Below are positions 31,001 to 45,461 of a DNA stretch of 64,000 nucleotides, in pieces. Every line of letters begins with the position of its first letter. Position 1 is the first letter of the stretch. Position numbers and translations under genes: made by a program. The stretch covers positions 2,234,501-2,298,500 of the forward strand of contig PQWQ01000007.1 in NCBI GenBank assembly GCA_002943765.1, in the 5' to 3' direction. The notes beneath the pieces were generated by a model. The model searched no databases and was not told the DNA's origin. It worked only from the letters and a program-made list of their open reading frames with translations. This stretch comes from Psoroptes ovis (lineage: Eukaryota > Arthropoda > Arachnida > Sarcoptiformes > Psoroptidae).

Positions 31001-33763
31001 AAAAAATATGGTGAACATCAATCCATCTTGATGATAATTCAAAAATTCTCAATTCTCATTGATCAATGATATAAATATCTTTGAATCAAACAATCTTAAC
31101 ATGCATAATGATCTCATCACAATATGTGCATTATTCATTGAAAATGAATGATAATTATCGAAATATTCTATTTTTGAATCTATGTCAATTTTTTTTAATA
31201 AATATTTTGAATAAAAAATGTATTCAAATTTATTTATTTACAAATGAAAATTTATTTATAAATTTATTTCAATGTTGGAAAAAAAAGATGATGATAATAA
31301 TCGAAAATGAATGAATAAATGAATGAATGAATCATTTTCAACACAAATACACACACACATAATAATAAAAATTTACAAATGATTACCATCAGAACAATTA
31401 TAATAATAATAATAATAATCATTACATAAAATGATTATGATCATAATCATTTGTTGTTTTTTGAACACACATATATCTTTAATATATCTTTGAATGATCT
31501 TTATTTTTATAAGGTTTTGAGGTTTCTATTCATCTTTGGAGTAAAAAATTATCGACAAAGATAATAGCATACGAATGAACATAAATATACAGAATTCAAA
31601 GATAATTATGATCATCATAATGATCATTATTATTTGCTACGATAATGGTCATCATAATCATCATTTGTAATACGATAATTTGTAATTTTCATAAGAACAA
31701 TTTGTTAACAAATGAACAAGAAAAAAAATCACGATTTTAAATTGTTTTAAAATTATTTGATTTTGATTGAAAATAATCAGAAATTTAAAAAAAAAATAGA
31801 ACAAAATCTACTTTTTCGGCTACAGATATAATGAACAGCATAAATGAACAAAATAAATTGAAATGAATTTGATTGAATATAGACCAATTGATTGAATCGT
31901 GATCCATAAGAACATTTGATATCGGACACAAATGTGTAATGAAATGTTGATATAATTTTATTTTTCCTTCATTTCATTAATCGATTCAAATAAATAATTA
32001 AACAACAATTCAATGATTTAAATCAGTGCATTTGCAATTTAGATTTTGACGCATTAATTCAAGACTTTGATTGAATTCAACCAATCAAATTGAGATTAGG
32101 AATTAGAAAAAAAATTCACAACTTACTTCGATTATTCGGTGCAATTTGCTTGAATGATTTTAATTTTATTGAAAATCCAACAATAATTGACAAATTCAAT
32201 AAAATTATGAGATGAAATTCAATATTTTCAATTTCTTCAAATGTTTTTCAATTATTTTTGACATGATAAACACACAAATAATTGTCAAAATTGACTTGAA
32301 AAAACCATGAAAAGCAAATGATCGTCTACGAAAGCAAATGTGTTGATTGAAATCATCGATTGAATGTTTCGTCAAATCCAAAAAGTTTTTGTTGACAATC
32401 ATTCAATCATCAAAGGAAAAAGGGCAATTTTACCAATCCAATTTATTATGAACAATCAACACTTGAAAGCTTTTAAAAAAACACAAAAGACCAATTTTCA
32501 AATCAATTTAATCACGATAATTGATAAAATCAAAAATCACAAATCACCTGGACACAACAAACAACAACAGCAATAATCATTCACAAACTTTAATCATATA
32601 CAAAAACAAAATTGATGTAAACAATGGATCAAGCAATAAACTTTGGATGTACTAAACGCTGAGACGGATGGTAAACATCGTAAACACACGGACAAACAAC
32701 AATAAACGAATGATAATTTTGTGTTGATGATTTTTAATCGTTTCATTTATTGCTTCTTTGGCTTTTGACTATTGAAGAAATGAATCGCATATCAAAGAGA
32801 ATTTATTTTTCTTTAGTTCTGTTTTTTTTTTTGCAGATCTTCGAGGTCTCTTCAATTGTCAAATGTCTTGACAAAATGTGTAAAAATGATGTTTTTCTCG
32901 TTTGTGAGAAACAAGCGATGAAAAATTGGGGCAACGACTAACACAACACTGAATTAAGTCAATTTTCTCAAATAAAAATGAAGAAATAAAGCTAAAGGTA
33001 ACCCATATGATGTGCCATGAACATATATAGAAATAAAAAGGGGAAAATCAAAATCAAAAAAAAAAAAAAAAAATTTAAAGAGATTCTTCACATAATCAGT
33101 AGTGGTAGCGGTATCGATTTGTGTGCACAGACGTAAATATCTTGTTCAAGTTTTTTCTTTGAACCACCTTTCAGTGTACCGCTACCTTTCACATTTGTTT
33201 ATTTATTTTGTACCGTTCTTTATGAATTGGACATTTTTCAAAATTTTTTTAGTAACAAAATTTTTAATTTCAGATTTTTTTTTATAAGTATACTTAAATA
33301 AAATTAAATGTGAAATTTTGATGATCGAAAAAGATGATGATTGATACATGATATGATAAATGAATAGTAAATGGTGAAAATGTGTAGATTGGAAAAGAAA
33401 AAATAAAGAATTAAGGTAGAATGTGTTTATGGTAACAAAGATATTATAAATTTTTTTTTGTGGAATTTTTCTTGAATTTAATGTTGATTTTTTTCTTTAG
33501 TTTTTTGGGGAACATTGAAAATATTTTTTTTGTGATTTATATTTTTTTCCCTAGAAAATTATTATATAATTATGATCTTCAAAGATGCAGCAAAAGATGG
33601 ACTAGAATTTGAAATGAAATTCAAAATTTCATAACAAAATTTCTTAAATATTATGTTCTAAATGTTAAGGATCGATCACAATTAATTGAATACTAAATAA
33701 AATTTTTTTGATGAAAAATTTCAATTCTTGATAATATATGATGATCAAATCATTTTATGGTTT
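25034..33763. other. 8.7-kb gene-free stretch
   Basis: AT-rich. I see simple repeats (for example GT at about 28783-28798), poly-A/T tracts and short chance frames, the longest about 100 codons without recognisable character. A somewhat GC-richer segment at 26300-26480 contains an imperfect inverted repeat (TTACCAGTTCGGTAG / GGGTAACCGGTAA), possibly an old element end. No tRNA or other RNA gene recognised. Confidence 0.45.
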
Positions 33764-36700
33764 TTATTGACCACCATTAGCTAAACGATTTAAACATTTT
33801 CTAACATGTTCAACATAGATTGGCGGTATCAATGGACCTGTATTCAAGTGAAAGAGGGAAAAATTGAAAGATTTATAAAATTAGGACAAGTGTGAGCTAA
33901 TTCGAAATAAAATTTATTAACATACCAATATATTTTAAATTATCTTCGGTTTTTAATCGTACAACTTGTAATTTATGATTCAATATTTGTGGTATTGATT
34001 TTTCAATTTCGGGCCATACAGTCATCACAGCACCGGATAGTACACAATACGTCCGTTTACGTATGCCTACATCACAACCCTTGATTGTTGGTTTTAATGA
34101 TCTTGATAATGAATCATTTTTTGCTGAACGACATTTGCCAAACAATAACGAATGCGTACATTCATTTTCAGAACGTTCATAATGTTCATTCCATAATTGT
34201 TTTGCTTGTTCTAAATCATCTAATTTTTGTCCACGTTCTTTCAATGATGATTTTGTTTCATATTTTGCTTGCTGTCCAATTGATGGTTTATAAATACGAA
34301 ATATTTGCTTCATATCTTTACTTTTTTGTGGATTTTCTTCTGGTATTGCTAAAAATATTGATTTACGTACTTGATATGCCTGGAAAAAAAGGAAACGATA
34401 TAATTAGAAAATGGAAATTGAATCACGAAGAAAAAGTTAAATCGAAATCACTAACCGAATTAGAAATGTAATAGCCAATTTCATTTTTGAAATAATTTTC
34501 ATCCTCTAATGCTTGTTTACGTAGATTATCTGCACGTTCAAATGTAATCCCACGATCAACAGCGACCGTATGTAATTGGATTTTGACCGCTCTCGATGCT
34601 GATTTAAGTATAAAATTTTCTTGATCCAATTTGTTTACGTTTCCAACTTCATTACTCAAATCTAAATAAGCCAAAATTCAATAAGAATGGGAATATCGAG
34701 AAAAAAAAAATTTACCGATAATGCCCGAATCATAACGTCCACTACGCTTTGCACTTTTAATCACTGCATCCATTGTATCATTGAAATAACGAAATAATGA
34801 ATTTTGTAATTCAACTTCCAATCCAAGTATTCGATTGAGAAATTTATTAATATTGGCATAATCTAGTTTTTTTGAAAAAAAAAACATTCGATTAAAAATA
34901 ACTGAAAACACTCGAATAAACGATAATACTAACCTTTATCTAATGTAATGACGCCAGTTTTCCGGTCGATTGTAAGAAGACCAACACCAGCTAAACCGAT
35001 TCGACAATCTTCGAAAAAGTCACCAGAATATTGCTCAGGTGGATCTACCAATGGTTTTGCAGTGCCATTTGTACATTGGATCGATTTCATAACAATTTCT
35101 AATGCTTGTCGTCCATATTTTGTATCAATATTGAATTGTGATAAATCTCTCGATTCGGTTGCACGACGATCACCATGAGTTAGTGCGCCTAAACTTTCTA
35201 GACGCTTTGCTACAATCGAGGCAAAACGTTTTTCTCCAGCCAAATTTGATATTAGAAAAACATATTCGGGAGCTGATACTTGATTTGAACGATGCGTACG
35301 ACCAAATTGTTGTATGGCTCGATCTGCAGACCATGGCAATTCGACAGTTAAATGTACACGTCGACAACGATTACGTACACGGCGATCAGCGTGTAATGAG
35401 ATTCCAGAACTAGCTGCTTCTGATATGATTGCAACACGTTTTTCATCATCCATGAAACGTTGTTTTTCAACTAGATTCAACATTTCTAACGAAACATCAT
35501 TCTCACTTCTAGCTTCATATTGAACTTGACCATCTTGTGTGCTTACAACCCGTCCTTTTCTACCAGTCATTTCGGCTACTTGCTCTGGTCCACCTAATTC
35601 ATCAATCAATTCATCTAATGTGTTTGGAGGTAAACGTTCACCAAATGATTCAAGTTGTTCTAATAATTCATTTTTCAACATTTCACAATAGCCGCCAACA
35701 TCTGAACCAACATTTTTAAAATCATCAAAATATTTCTCATATTTCTTTTTCAAGGATTTTTTCGATTGTTGTTGTCTTTGAAGTCGCATACGTTTTTGTT
35801 GTTGTTGCTTACGTTTCGATACTGCTCGACGTTTACGCTTTTGAGTAGCATTAGATGGACCTAATAAAATATCCATGAATTTCATTGATGAACTTGGCTT
35901 ACCACCTGGCTTTAAACCAAGTTTTTCATCCATGATATCATCGATTTCATCCATATCAAAATCATCACTATCCTCGCTATCATTATTATCGTCATCATTA
36001 TCACTTATTTCATCTTCATCAGGCACTTCAACAAAATCTTCATCTTCATCATCACTATCGAAAAATTTACGACCACTCGGTCGCTTCATTGTCATGTCAT
36101 CGTCATCATCACTCATACATCCGATTATTTCATCATTTGCATTACGTTTTAATTTGATGCCAAGATCATCGAAGAAACTTGTATCTTGTCCTAATAATTT
36201 TGCTAATTTTTTCCGATTCGGTGCTGGAAAATGCCTCTCAACTAATGATTGAAAAACTGATTTAGCTGTCGATACAAAATCATTTAATTCGCCGCCATTA
36301 TCTTCTAATTGTTCCAATGTTCTGGCTTCTCCGGTCGATTGCAAACCAATGACTACAGATTTATCACATCTTAATGATTCCTTGACGAATGCTACCGCAA
36401 ATTTTACTTTTGATGCAATACAAAGATATTTGAAAAATCTTTGATGTGATGCCCAAAATTGTGTCCATATCGCTTTGCTGACTTGTGGATCTGCTTCCAT
36501 TAATTCTAAAGCTTTTTCAAATTTAGTTTTAGCTGATACCCATAAACGACAACAACAATTATATATGCGTATGAATTCGCGTGATAATGGTACATGCTCA
36601 ATACGAAATTGTACACCTTTAAATGATAATTGTCTTGCCATGTACATTCCACGCATTTTCAAATCTATAGCAACCAATTCCATCGCACCGACACCTCTTT

Positions 36701-38942
36701 TTTCAACCATTGCAACAAATTGATTAAAATCTTCAAACGGTGTACCAGGACCCCAGATTCCTAACCTAGTCATGTAACCCATATTTTTCGGCTCAGTTGC
36801 ACCTGTAGCGCTAGCGTATACGACGCGTGCTTTTGGAAGACATTGTTGAAGATCAAGCACAGCTTGACCTGTTTTTGTAGCACGTGTCGTACCGTTTGGG
36901 AACAGATTTTTCGCTTTATGACATTCATCAAAGATTATAACACCATCAAAATCTTCGCCACCACACCATTGTAATATTTGCTGAAATCTTGTTGAAAATC
37001 TTCCACTTATACTTGTTGATTCACCAATCAATGAATGATAAGTTGAAAAAATAACACCACGTTTAACATTGTCATTTTCTGGAGAGTGTATTTTGATTCC
37101 ATATTTAAATTTGTTGAGCAAATGTACTTCAACTCTACTTGCGCCAATATCACGCAGATCACGCTCAGCATCGTATTTAAGATCAGTAGATACCGAAAAC
37201 CATAAGGCACGTTTACGCCCACGCAAATAATTTTCATAGATGATGCCAGCAACAGTACGACCTTTTCCAACACCAGCACCATCACCAATCAAGAAACCAG
37301 CACGTGTACCATCTTTCAAGAAATTTTCATGTTGCTGCGATGCATATATGATTGATTCTAATTGTAATGCTGATAAACGACCGTCATCGATAACTTCGTC
37401 TGGGATCATAAGCTGATAATAAACATCTGGAGGTGGTATCGAAGCTAATGAACTAGTTTCTACAACTTGATCTGGATGACGTAAACCAATTTTGAGTTTC
37501 ATAGGCATATAATCAGCAAATGTCTCTAGATTTGCTAATTCTTCGTCATGATCTTCTAAAAGCCTTTTCATTTCTTCACTTAATCTAATATCGTTTTCCA
37601 ATTCTTCTCTATTGTTGTCTCTATTATTATCATTATTCGCAGATGCATTCAATAACAACGATTTACTATTAGAGCCATTAGAATTAAATAGTGATGATGA
37701 ACCATTTTGAATGCGGTTATTATTATTACTTAATTGTATATTGACTCTAGGGTGTATCGGTAGTTTGTTATTAGTTTTAAATTGTATCCCATTGGAAATA
37801 TTGGATGTTGAACTTGTTGTTACTGGTATCACAATTTGTTTGGGCATTTGCAAAATTGAATTGTTGTTATTACTATTATTTTGAATAATTGGTTTTGGAA
37901 CCTGAATCCTTATCACATTATTTTGCGGAATTCGAATAATTCGGGGTTGAGGTTGCTGCGAGGATGATGTATTTACATTGGGTGTTTGCGGATTCGCTAT
38001 TCTTATCACTCGTTGTTGCGGTTGATGTGTTTGAGCGCTGATTGTAGATGCGGATGATGGAGATGAAGATGTAGTGGTGGTTGTTAACGTGGTTGCAGTA
38101 GATTGAATTCTAGTTACACAAATTTTGACATGTCCATTGATATTTGTGGTGCCGATGGTCAATTTCTTTTGATTACTTATATCATTTAATATCATATTTG
38201 GAGCTTGAATTTGATTAATACTATTATTATTGTTGACTAATGGAGATGAAGTAATAATTATTTTAGGATTTGAATTTAAATTGGCTGATGTTGTCGCAAT
38301 CAAACGTGTTGCTTTTTGCAAATTCGGTAAATTTGTATTGTTAGCTTTGGTGACAACATAACGCTGAATTTTCTAGAATTCAAGTTAAAAAAACAGTTTA
38401 GTTTTTAAAACAAGGAAAAAAAATCAAACCTTGACTAATAATGGTTGGGGATGACCATTGGTCGCGGTGGTAGTGATTACATTATTACTAATAGGAATGA
38501 TGGTTGCTTTTGATAAAGATGATGGGGATGATGGCTGTTGTTCTGATTCGGAATGATTATATAATGTAAAATTATCAATATTAACATTGGATTGATTATT
38601 AGAATCGAATGTCCATTGCTGCTGATTATTATCATAAATTGTGTTAACATCTGGTGAGTTAGGCAGAGAATTCGTTAAATCATCATGTACAATCTATGAC
38701 ATTTCAAAAAGGGAAAAAAAATTATTAATCGGAATCCGAAATCATAGAAACTCAAAACAACAAACCGGATTAGCAAAAAAATCACCAAGACCACATTCGT
38801 CTAATGCAGCTGATAATAAATCAGTTGGTGGAGGTGTTATTACTGTTGTCGGTTGCTTTTCATTTGTCATCATTGATGTAATTTGATGATTGTCATCATC
38901 ATTATTAACATCCATATTGCAATCATTATTATGATTATTCAT
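33764..38942 (-). CDS. sno: Strawberry notch homologue (SBNO), DExD/H helicase-like nuclear coregulator
   Basis: Seven exons: 38942-38766, 38693-38430, 38372-34934, 34862-34716, 34661-34456, 34379-33926 and 33837-33764; phases join to 1587 codons (1586 aa), near the fly protein's length. Strawberry notch proteins act in the nucleus as transcriptional coregulators in Notch and EGFR signalling. Seen: Asn/Gln/Ser-rich N-terminus; the SBNO-specific segment MPMKLKIGLRHPDQVVET; Walker A GDGAGVGKGR (about residue 510); DECH box IIFDECHKAKN (about 630); a long acidic Asp/Glu tract followed by a Lys/Arg/Gln-rich nuclear-localisation-like tract; helicase motif VI QQFGRTHRSNQ (about 1170); and the conserved C-terminal domain KFLNRILGLEVELQN. 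Exon 3 is very large (3.4 kb). The first intron's donor is GTTTGT, weaker than the others but in phase. Confidence 0.93.
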
Positions 38943-40795
38943 TATTCAATAATTTCGAAAACAAGAATTTTCAACTTTCATAGAATTTAAGTTGGTGAAA
39001 TTTAAAAAATCAATCTTTGTTCTTAAATGATGAAATACACAAGAAACACGCTGATTTTGATTCTGTTTTCAATTTTTTTTTTTACATTTTATTTCGCATC
39101 GAAAAATTTGTTTATTGTTTTCATTTAATTTAGAAAATAGTAAATCACATTTAAGTTCATAATTTACATCAAAAAAAAGCAAAAAATGTGGATGATGAAA
39201 GATATTTAAATAACCATAACAATCAATGAATGATCATCATCATCATCATCATCGAATACATGTGCTGAGTTTCCTTTCCCAACATCCGTCGTAGTAGTAA
39301 CAACAGTGGTGGTAGTAGTTATTGATATTCGAGAAAGCAATGGCGATAGCGGCAAAGAAAATAGTGAATTCAATGAAAGAAACTGAATGCAGGCATGCTT
39401 TCGAATTTCTGAATCATTTCACCGACAATGCAGCTACCTTTTTTTTCAATGAAATGCTAAATTCAGAAAAAAAATGTTTATTTCTCATATTTTTTTTTTG
39501 CAAGGTAGTAGCACACATCAAAGTTATTCGAATTAAAAATAGATGAAATTTCCTACCACTAGCAATTTATTCAAAAAAAAAATCCACATGTGTTTTTTGT
39601 TTTTTATGATCTTTGTAAGAATCTAAGAATCGTTGTAAACAACAACATTCATAATCAATGATTTCATTGATATTCAAGATTTGAACAAAGAAAATTTCAT
39701 TGAAAAAATCAGAATATTCTTAAACATCCGTATTTGTATTGAATCGAAATTGTTTTGTCGAAATTTTCATTCAAAAAAAATCGCTGAAAAATGATCCCGC
39801 ATCAGCAGCTAATCAAACAATCTTATCAAAAATTTAAAATAAAATTTAGATTATAAACAAACATGTTATCTTTATTGTTATTATCATCATTGATTATTAA
39901 TCAACACAATTATTCTTATCTTAATCATCATCAACGATTTTATAATTATTTAATTATTATCAATAATTGTTATCATAAATTAACGTTTTATCATTAATTG
40001 ATTGATTAGTGTTTGTTTGAGAATGTCTAAATTATCATAGTATTTTTATCAAATGTTTTTATATCAATGATGTATATTTTTATCTAAATTTTTTCTAAAT
40101 ATCATTTATCAAAGGTAATTGTGCTTTTATTTCCATTATAAAAAAATAAACAAAATTTTCATTAAAAATATCATTTTTTATTATTATCATTATTTGATTG
40201 TTGACAACCTTGAAGAAGAGAAATATATCATGTATCATCATTATTTGAATATTGACATTTTGAGCATGAATATGAAAGAAAATGTACAGAATTTTGAATT
40301 AGAATCGGAAATTTTTTCTCGTTCTTTTGTTCAAAACCACAGAATCTTGAAGAATCGAGAATTTTGTCCATGTGCTTTTTATTTATTCTTGAAATGATTC
40401 TTCAATAAAAGAAATGACTGATATTAAATATCAGAGATGTTAGCCAAGAATTGAAAGCGAATTTCATTCAATATAGAATATTCTTGAAGGTTTCATTGTA
40501 TCCTAAATTCTAAATTTAGTTATAATCTTGATTAATTTAAATTTTTCTTCGAAAAAAAAAAATTCACATGATTTGTTTACAATTAAAGCCGATAGATAAC
40601 GACATTTTCAACTCAAAATTATTTTTTAAACAAATTGGATTAAAGTTTTGCTATTTTTTTAATTTCAAAACAATCAAGAATCCGATTTCTTAGAATTTAA
40701 TCATTGAATTTGTAATCCATTCTAGATTGAAAAAACATTTGATTTGGCTAACTCATAAACTAAAACAATGTACAGATGCAAACACATGTTTTTGA

Positions 40796-40846
<51 letters not shown>

Positions 40847-42805
40847 GATGAGAACATTTCAACCAATGATGGTTTTAAATGATTTTAATTCGGTTTTAAT
40901 TTAAATGTCAAGAAATGAGTTGTAAATAATACAACATATATATTTCAATCATTATTCTAATTCAACATTTTTCAAACCAATGAAAATAAAAAAAAGATTC
41001 GGCGCAATCATGATGATAATTATCATAATCATCATCAGCCTCTCACCACATTTGATTTTAATCATAGGAGAAACAATCAACACTGACTTTATTGACGAAG
41101 AATGTTCATGTCTATGGATATATAGAATCCCACATTTATCATCAGTGAAGATATATAATTGCATATATCTTTACCAATTTTGCTTGATCTCGTTGTTTTC
41201 TTTGTTTGTTTGTTTGTTTCAAATACAAACAATTGAATATAAAGCATTCAAAAGTAAACAAACGAATATTCATTTTGATCAATTTCTTGGTCATTATTGC
41301 AGCAGCAACAACAACAACAACAACAACAAAAGATCAAAACATTTAATTATTTTGTTCGAAATTTTTAAATTCAAAAAAAATCAAATCAATCATGTTATCA
41401 TTCGATTCATATCATTTTGATCATGTGAATCCAATTAATTCAATGAAAATCATCATTGACAACAATAACAATCAGAATTTAAATCAAAATAATAATAATA
41501 ATAACAACCAAAAGCTTAATAACAAAATGATTATCAATTCTGAATCATTTACAAGCAATGATTATCATCATCATCATCATCAATAACAATAACAAACATC
41601 AAATTTGATGTAATTTTTTGTTCGTTTTTGTTAATGATACAAGATTTCAGGTAAATTAATGAGGTAAATCATTATGTCTTTATGTATGTACGATTAAATT
41701 TCTATTCAATCGAGAAAAAAAACGACTAATGATGATTAACAATTTTTGTTTTAATTAACTTTGAATTTCGAATGTATTTTTGACCGATTTATAATTACAA
41801 AATTGAAAAATACATTCAATAAATAGGAATGAACATTTTCAATTTGAAAAAAAATATCGAAACAAAATTACATTCAATGCATTTTCAAATCATTCAAAGC
41901 CTTAGTGATTATAAATGTATGTACATTTCGATAGATGAATGAATGTATGAAATGTTTGAAAAATGATGTACAGATCAAACTAAAAATTTCGTTTGAAATT
42001 TTTCAAATGAAAAAAATTTTTGTCAAATGAATTTTTCATGTTTGAAACTTATATTCAAAACTAAATTTGAACATGTTTATATCAGATTAAAATTTTTGAT
42101 TATTTTTTGTTGTCTTTGCCAAAGAATATCATTCAATTCGATCATTTGATTGTGAAAATTTTGGTGAAAACAAGTCGGTGAGCAGCTGACTTGTTTCATC
42201 GAAGTTTTTCGTTTCGTTACAAGTCACAAATCTGTGATTTTTAAATATTTTTATTTTGTATCATGAAAATCTCATAGAAGAAATGTAAATATTCTAATTT
42301 ATTTATTTTCCCATTTATTTGTAAATTTCAAGTGCCTCAAGTGTTTATTTTTTCTTCTCAAAATATTATATTAATACCGACAATAACAAAGAAAGAAGAA
42401 GAATTATTTCAAATAATAGTAACCATCATCACCATATTAACCATATAATTCAATCAAATCAATTAGTATATCGATCAATCAATCAATCAATGAAGGAAAC
42501 CATCATCGAAAATATCTTCAAATTCCTTTGTTCTCCAATCCAAATTTAAATATAATTTATTGATCTAAATTTGAATAAGATTGATTTATTTTTGTTTAAT
42601 GTCTGCTATGAATAATTTCCTGATACAATATTAATATATTTAACCAATCGATTATCCGTCAATCGATCAATCAATCAATCAGTTACATTGTATTTCAATT
42701 ATCTGGAATGATAAGACCTTTCAACAATTGAAATCAATTTACGATTATCATCTTTATTGCGATTGATGTCTTTAATTATATTCAAAAAATTGAAAGAACA
42801 ACAAA
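38943..42805. other. Divergent intergenic region between sno and TTD14
   Basis: Head-to-head spacer holding both promoters. Contains ATC repeats at about 39234-39253 and a (GT)22 run. A frame at 40980-41160 starts with Lys-rich residues and a long Ile-rich hydrophobic stretch, signal-peptide-like, but no further exon could be joined; I do not call it a gene. 42181-42805 probably contains 5' UTR of TTD14. Confidence 0.4.
40799..40842. repeat. (GT)22 microsatellite
   Basis: Uninterrupted 44-bp dinucleotide run. Confidence 0.98.
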
Positions 42806-45461
42806 ATGGACATTTCTACCGATAATATGATTGATAATTCAAATGAAGCTAGTTCAAACGTTAATGGTGGACGTATTGAATCATTAATGTTAGAGCCATT
42901 AGAAACATCATCACCATCACCGCCTCCATTATCAATGATTAATCCATACAATTACAATACGATGAATGGCCATATTGATGATTTGAATGATAGTGTAACC
43001 AGTATTAGTAATAATAGTCATAATTCTGATCATATAATTTATCGATTAGCATTAACCGGTGGTGTGTATTGATTTTTTTTTATTGAATTGATCAAACATT
43101 GATTATTAATTGGTTTTTTTGCTCATTCTGGGGCCTCATATTTCATAGGACCTTGCAGCGGTAAAACGACTGGGCAAGCAAGAATATGTACATTTTTTGA
43201 AAATCTTGGTTGGAAGGTAAATTTTTTAATTTATTTTGCATTATCTTTGATACCTCATCATCGAATATTGTCATTGAATTGAATCGATCAGTAGCTTGGC
43301 ATTGAAATTTTTTTCATTTTCATTGAATCTTATGACATTTAATCACGCAATATTTTCCATTATTAGTTTCAAATGAGATCGATTCAATTTCATTTTATTT
43401 CATTTTTTTTTATTGTTGAAATCCACAAAAAAAACTTTTTAATTTAAAAATTTCAATGACAATTTCGATATTGAAAAGAATATTCTCCATTGATAATAAT
43501 CAATATCATATGGTTTTTTATTTATTGTTTTGTTTAATTTATATATTTTTTCTGTTATATTCAAAATCAAAATTAAATATTTTGTAATTTTTCATGATAT
43601 TCTATATAATATCGATAATATTTCGACTAACAGGTTTATCGTGTTCCAGAAACAGCTACAACATTATTTAGGTAAATATTTATATTTGTTTATGTTCATT
43701 TATATGTTTGCCAACTCATTTTATTTTTTCAAAATTTTCATTCACAATATTAAAATAAAACAATGTTACCTAAATACAAATATCATATCATCGATATTAT
43801 ATTATTAATATTTTTCATAATTATCTTGATATTTTTGTTCATATTGGATCAATTTTATCATTAATAGTGGTGGTATACGTTTTCCAGATTTAAATAAAGA
43901 AGAAGGTAAACAAACATTGATTGTTCGGATTTTTCATTTATTTATTTTAAATTTTTTTTTTTGTTTGTTTGTTTTAAATTTTATAGCGGATAAATTTCAA
44001 GAAAATTTGATCAAAGTTATGATTTCGATTGAACGAACATTTTTTACATTGGCACAAACTTGTAAACGTAATTGTTTAATTATTTGTGATCGTGGTGTAA
44101 TGGATGCTACTGCATGTATGTGTATTCATTTTTGCTGTTATTTTTTTTTTTTAAATAAAAAGTTTAATTTTTTTTTGTTTGAAACAAAGATATGTCAGAT
44201 GAATGTTGGCAACGATTTTTACGTGCCAATAAATGGAATACGGTCGATTTACGTGATAATCGCTATAATCAAGTTATACATTTGGTTACATCTGCTGATG
44301 GTGCTGAAGAATATTATAATATTGAAGGAAATCCTGTTCGTACTGAAGGACTCGAATTAGCCCGAGAAATGGATCGAAAAACAATGGAAGCATGGGTCGG
44401 TCATCCATACATGGATGTTATCGATAATTCTACTGATTTTGATACTAAAATGCGGCGAATGATTTCTGTAATGTTAATCAAAATTGAATTTTTTTTCCTC
44501 CATTTGATTTTCTAATTTCTATTCTAACATCATAATAGGCCTTGTGCCGCCGAATCGGTATTGAAGCTAGTGACCGTTTACAAAATGAATCACATAAAGT
44601 TAAATTTTTGGTTAATGGACCTCCGCCATTGGAATTGATGCCACCATTTCAAGATTTCGATGTTGTACATGATTATCTAATCACATCAAATCCAAAGATA
44701 CAATCACGTATACGGAAACGTGGTCAAAATGGCAATTGGCAATATCAACAGACTGTTCGTCGATCTGATGCCGGATCACAAATGGTTGAATTGCGTCGAC
44801 AGATCACACATCGTGATTATGTGGTATGTTTTTCCATTTATAAACGGAAATCGAATCAATGACAAATGAATTATTTATTATTATATAGACATTATTAGCT
44901 CAACGTGACGATAATCACCATACTATTTACAAAACACGTCGATGTTTTCTTTGGCAGCAAACTTATTTTCAAATGGACATCTATCAAGCTCCACGAAATG
45001 GTCTCATTATATTGGAAGCATACACAACATTGACTGGAAAAGAATTGATATCCAAATTACCACAATTTTTGAATGTCGAACGTGAAGTCACTGGTTTACC
45101 GGAATTTTCAATGTTTGAATTATCAAGACGTTTAGATTCACCATTAGATCATCCATTTGGTGTTAAACAGATAATATCTAACAATAATCATAGTAGTAGT
45201 CAACCTGCATCTATTGCTTCGAATACTGATGATGAATTAGAAGATGATGATGATGATGATAATAGAATAAATAATCATTACACCTATATCAATAATTATA
45301 GTTGTAATGGTGATGGTCAATTGAATAAAAAATTTAGTCATAAATCAAATGGTGAAAATAATCTCGATCATAAAATAAAAGAAAATGGAAATATCAAAGA
45401 TAATCATCATCATCATCTTAGTAATAATGATAGTAATAACAACGTATGTAAATCAAAATGA
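42806..45461 (+). CDS. ttd14: TTD14-like P-loop (AAA_28) protein
   Basis: Eight exons: 42806-43061, 43149-43216, 43634-43671, 43868-43905, 43987-44115, 44190-44467, 44539-44823 and 44889-45461; phases give 555 codons (554 aa). Matches the family of Drosophila TRPL translocation defect 14, a GTP- and phosphoinositide-binding protein needed for TRPL channel trafficking in photoreceptors. Seen: P-loop LTGGPCSGKTTGQ (Gly85-Thr93), the FENLGWKVYRVPET segment, ICDRGVMDATAYM as the Walker-B-like strand, and a C-terminal half with RRQITHRDYVTLLAQRD and CFLWQQTYFQMDIY that should form the CYTH-like domain. Low-complexity ends: Ser/Pro/Asn-rich N-terminus and an acidic, Asn/His-rich tail of about 90 residues. 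Introns are 73 to 417 bp. The start is the first ATG of the frame, preceded by ACAAA. Confidence 0.9.

Noticed and set aside
35170..36252. Plus-strand frames of 60-125 codons opposite sno exon 3
   Set aside because: Shadows of the real minus-strand coding exon, e.g. a Ser-rich frame opposite its acidic tract.
40980..41420. Possible secreted protein starting MKIKKRFGAIMM
   Set aside because: Signal-like N-terminus, but the rest becomes simple repeat (AAC) and no splice structure could be joined; probably chance in AT-rich DNA.
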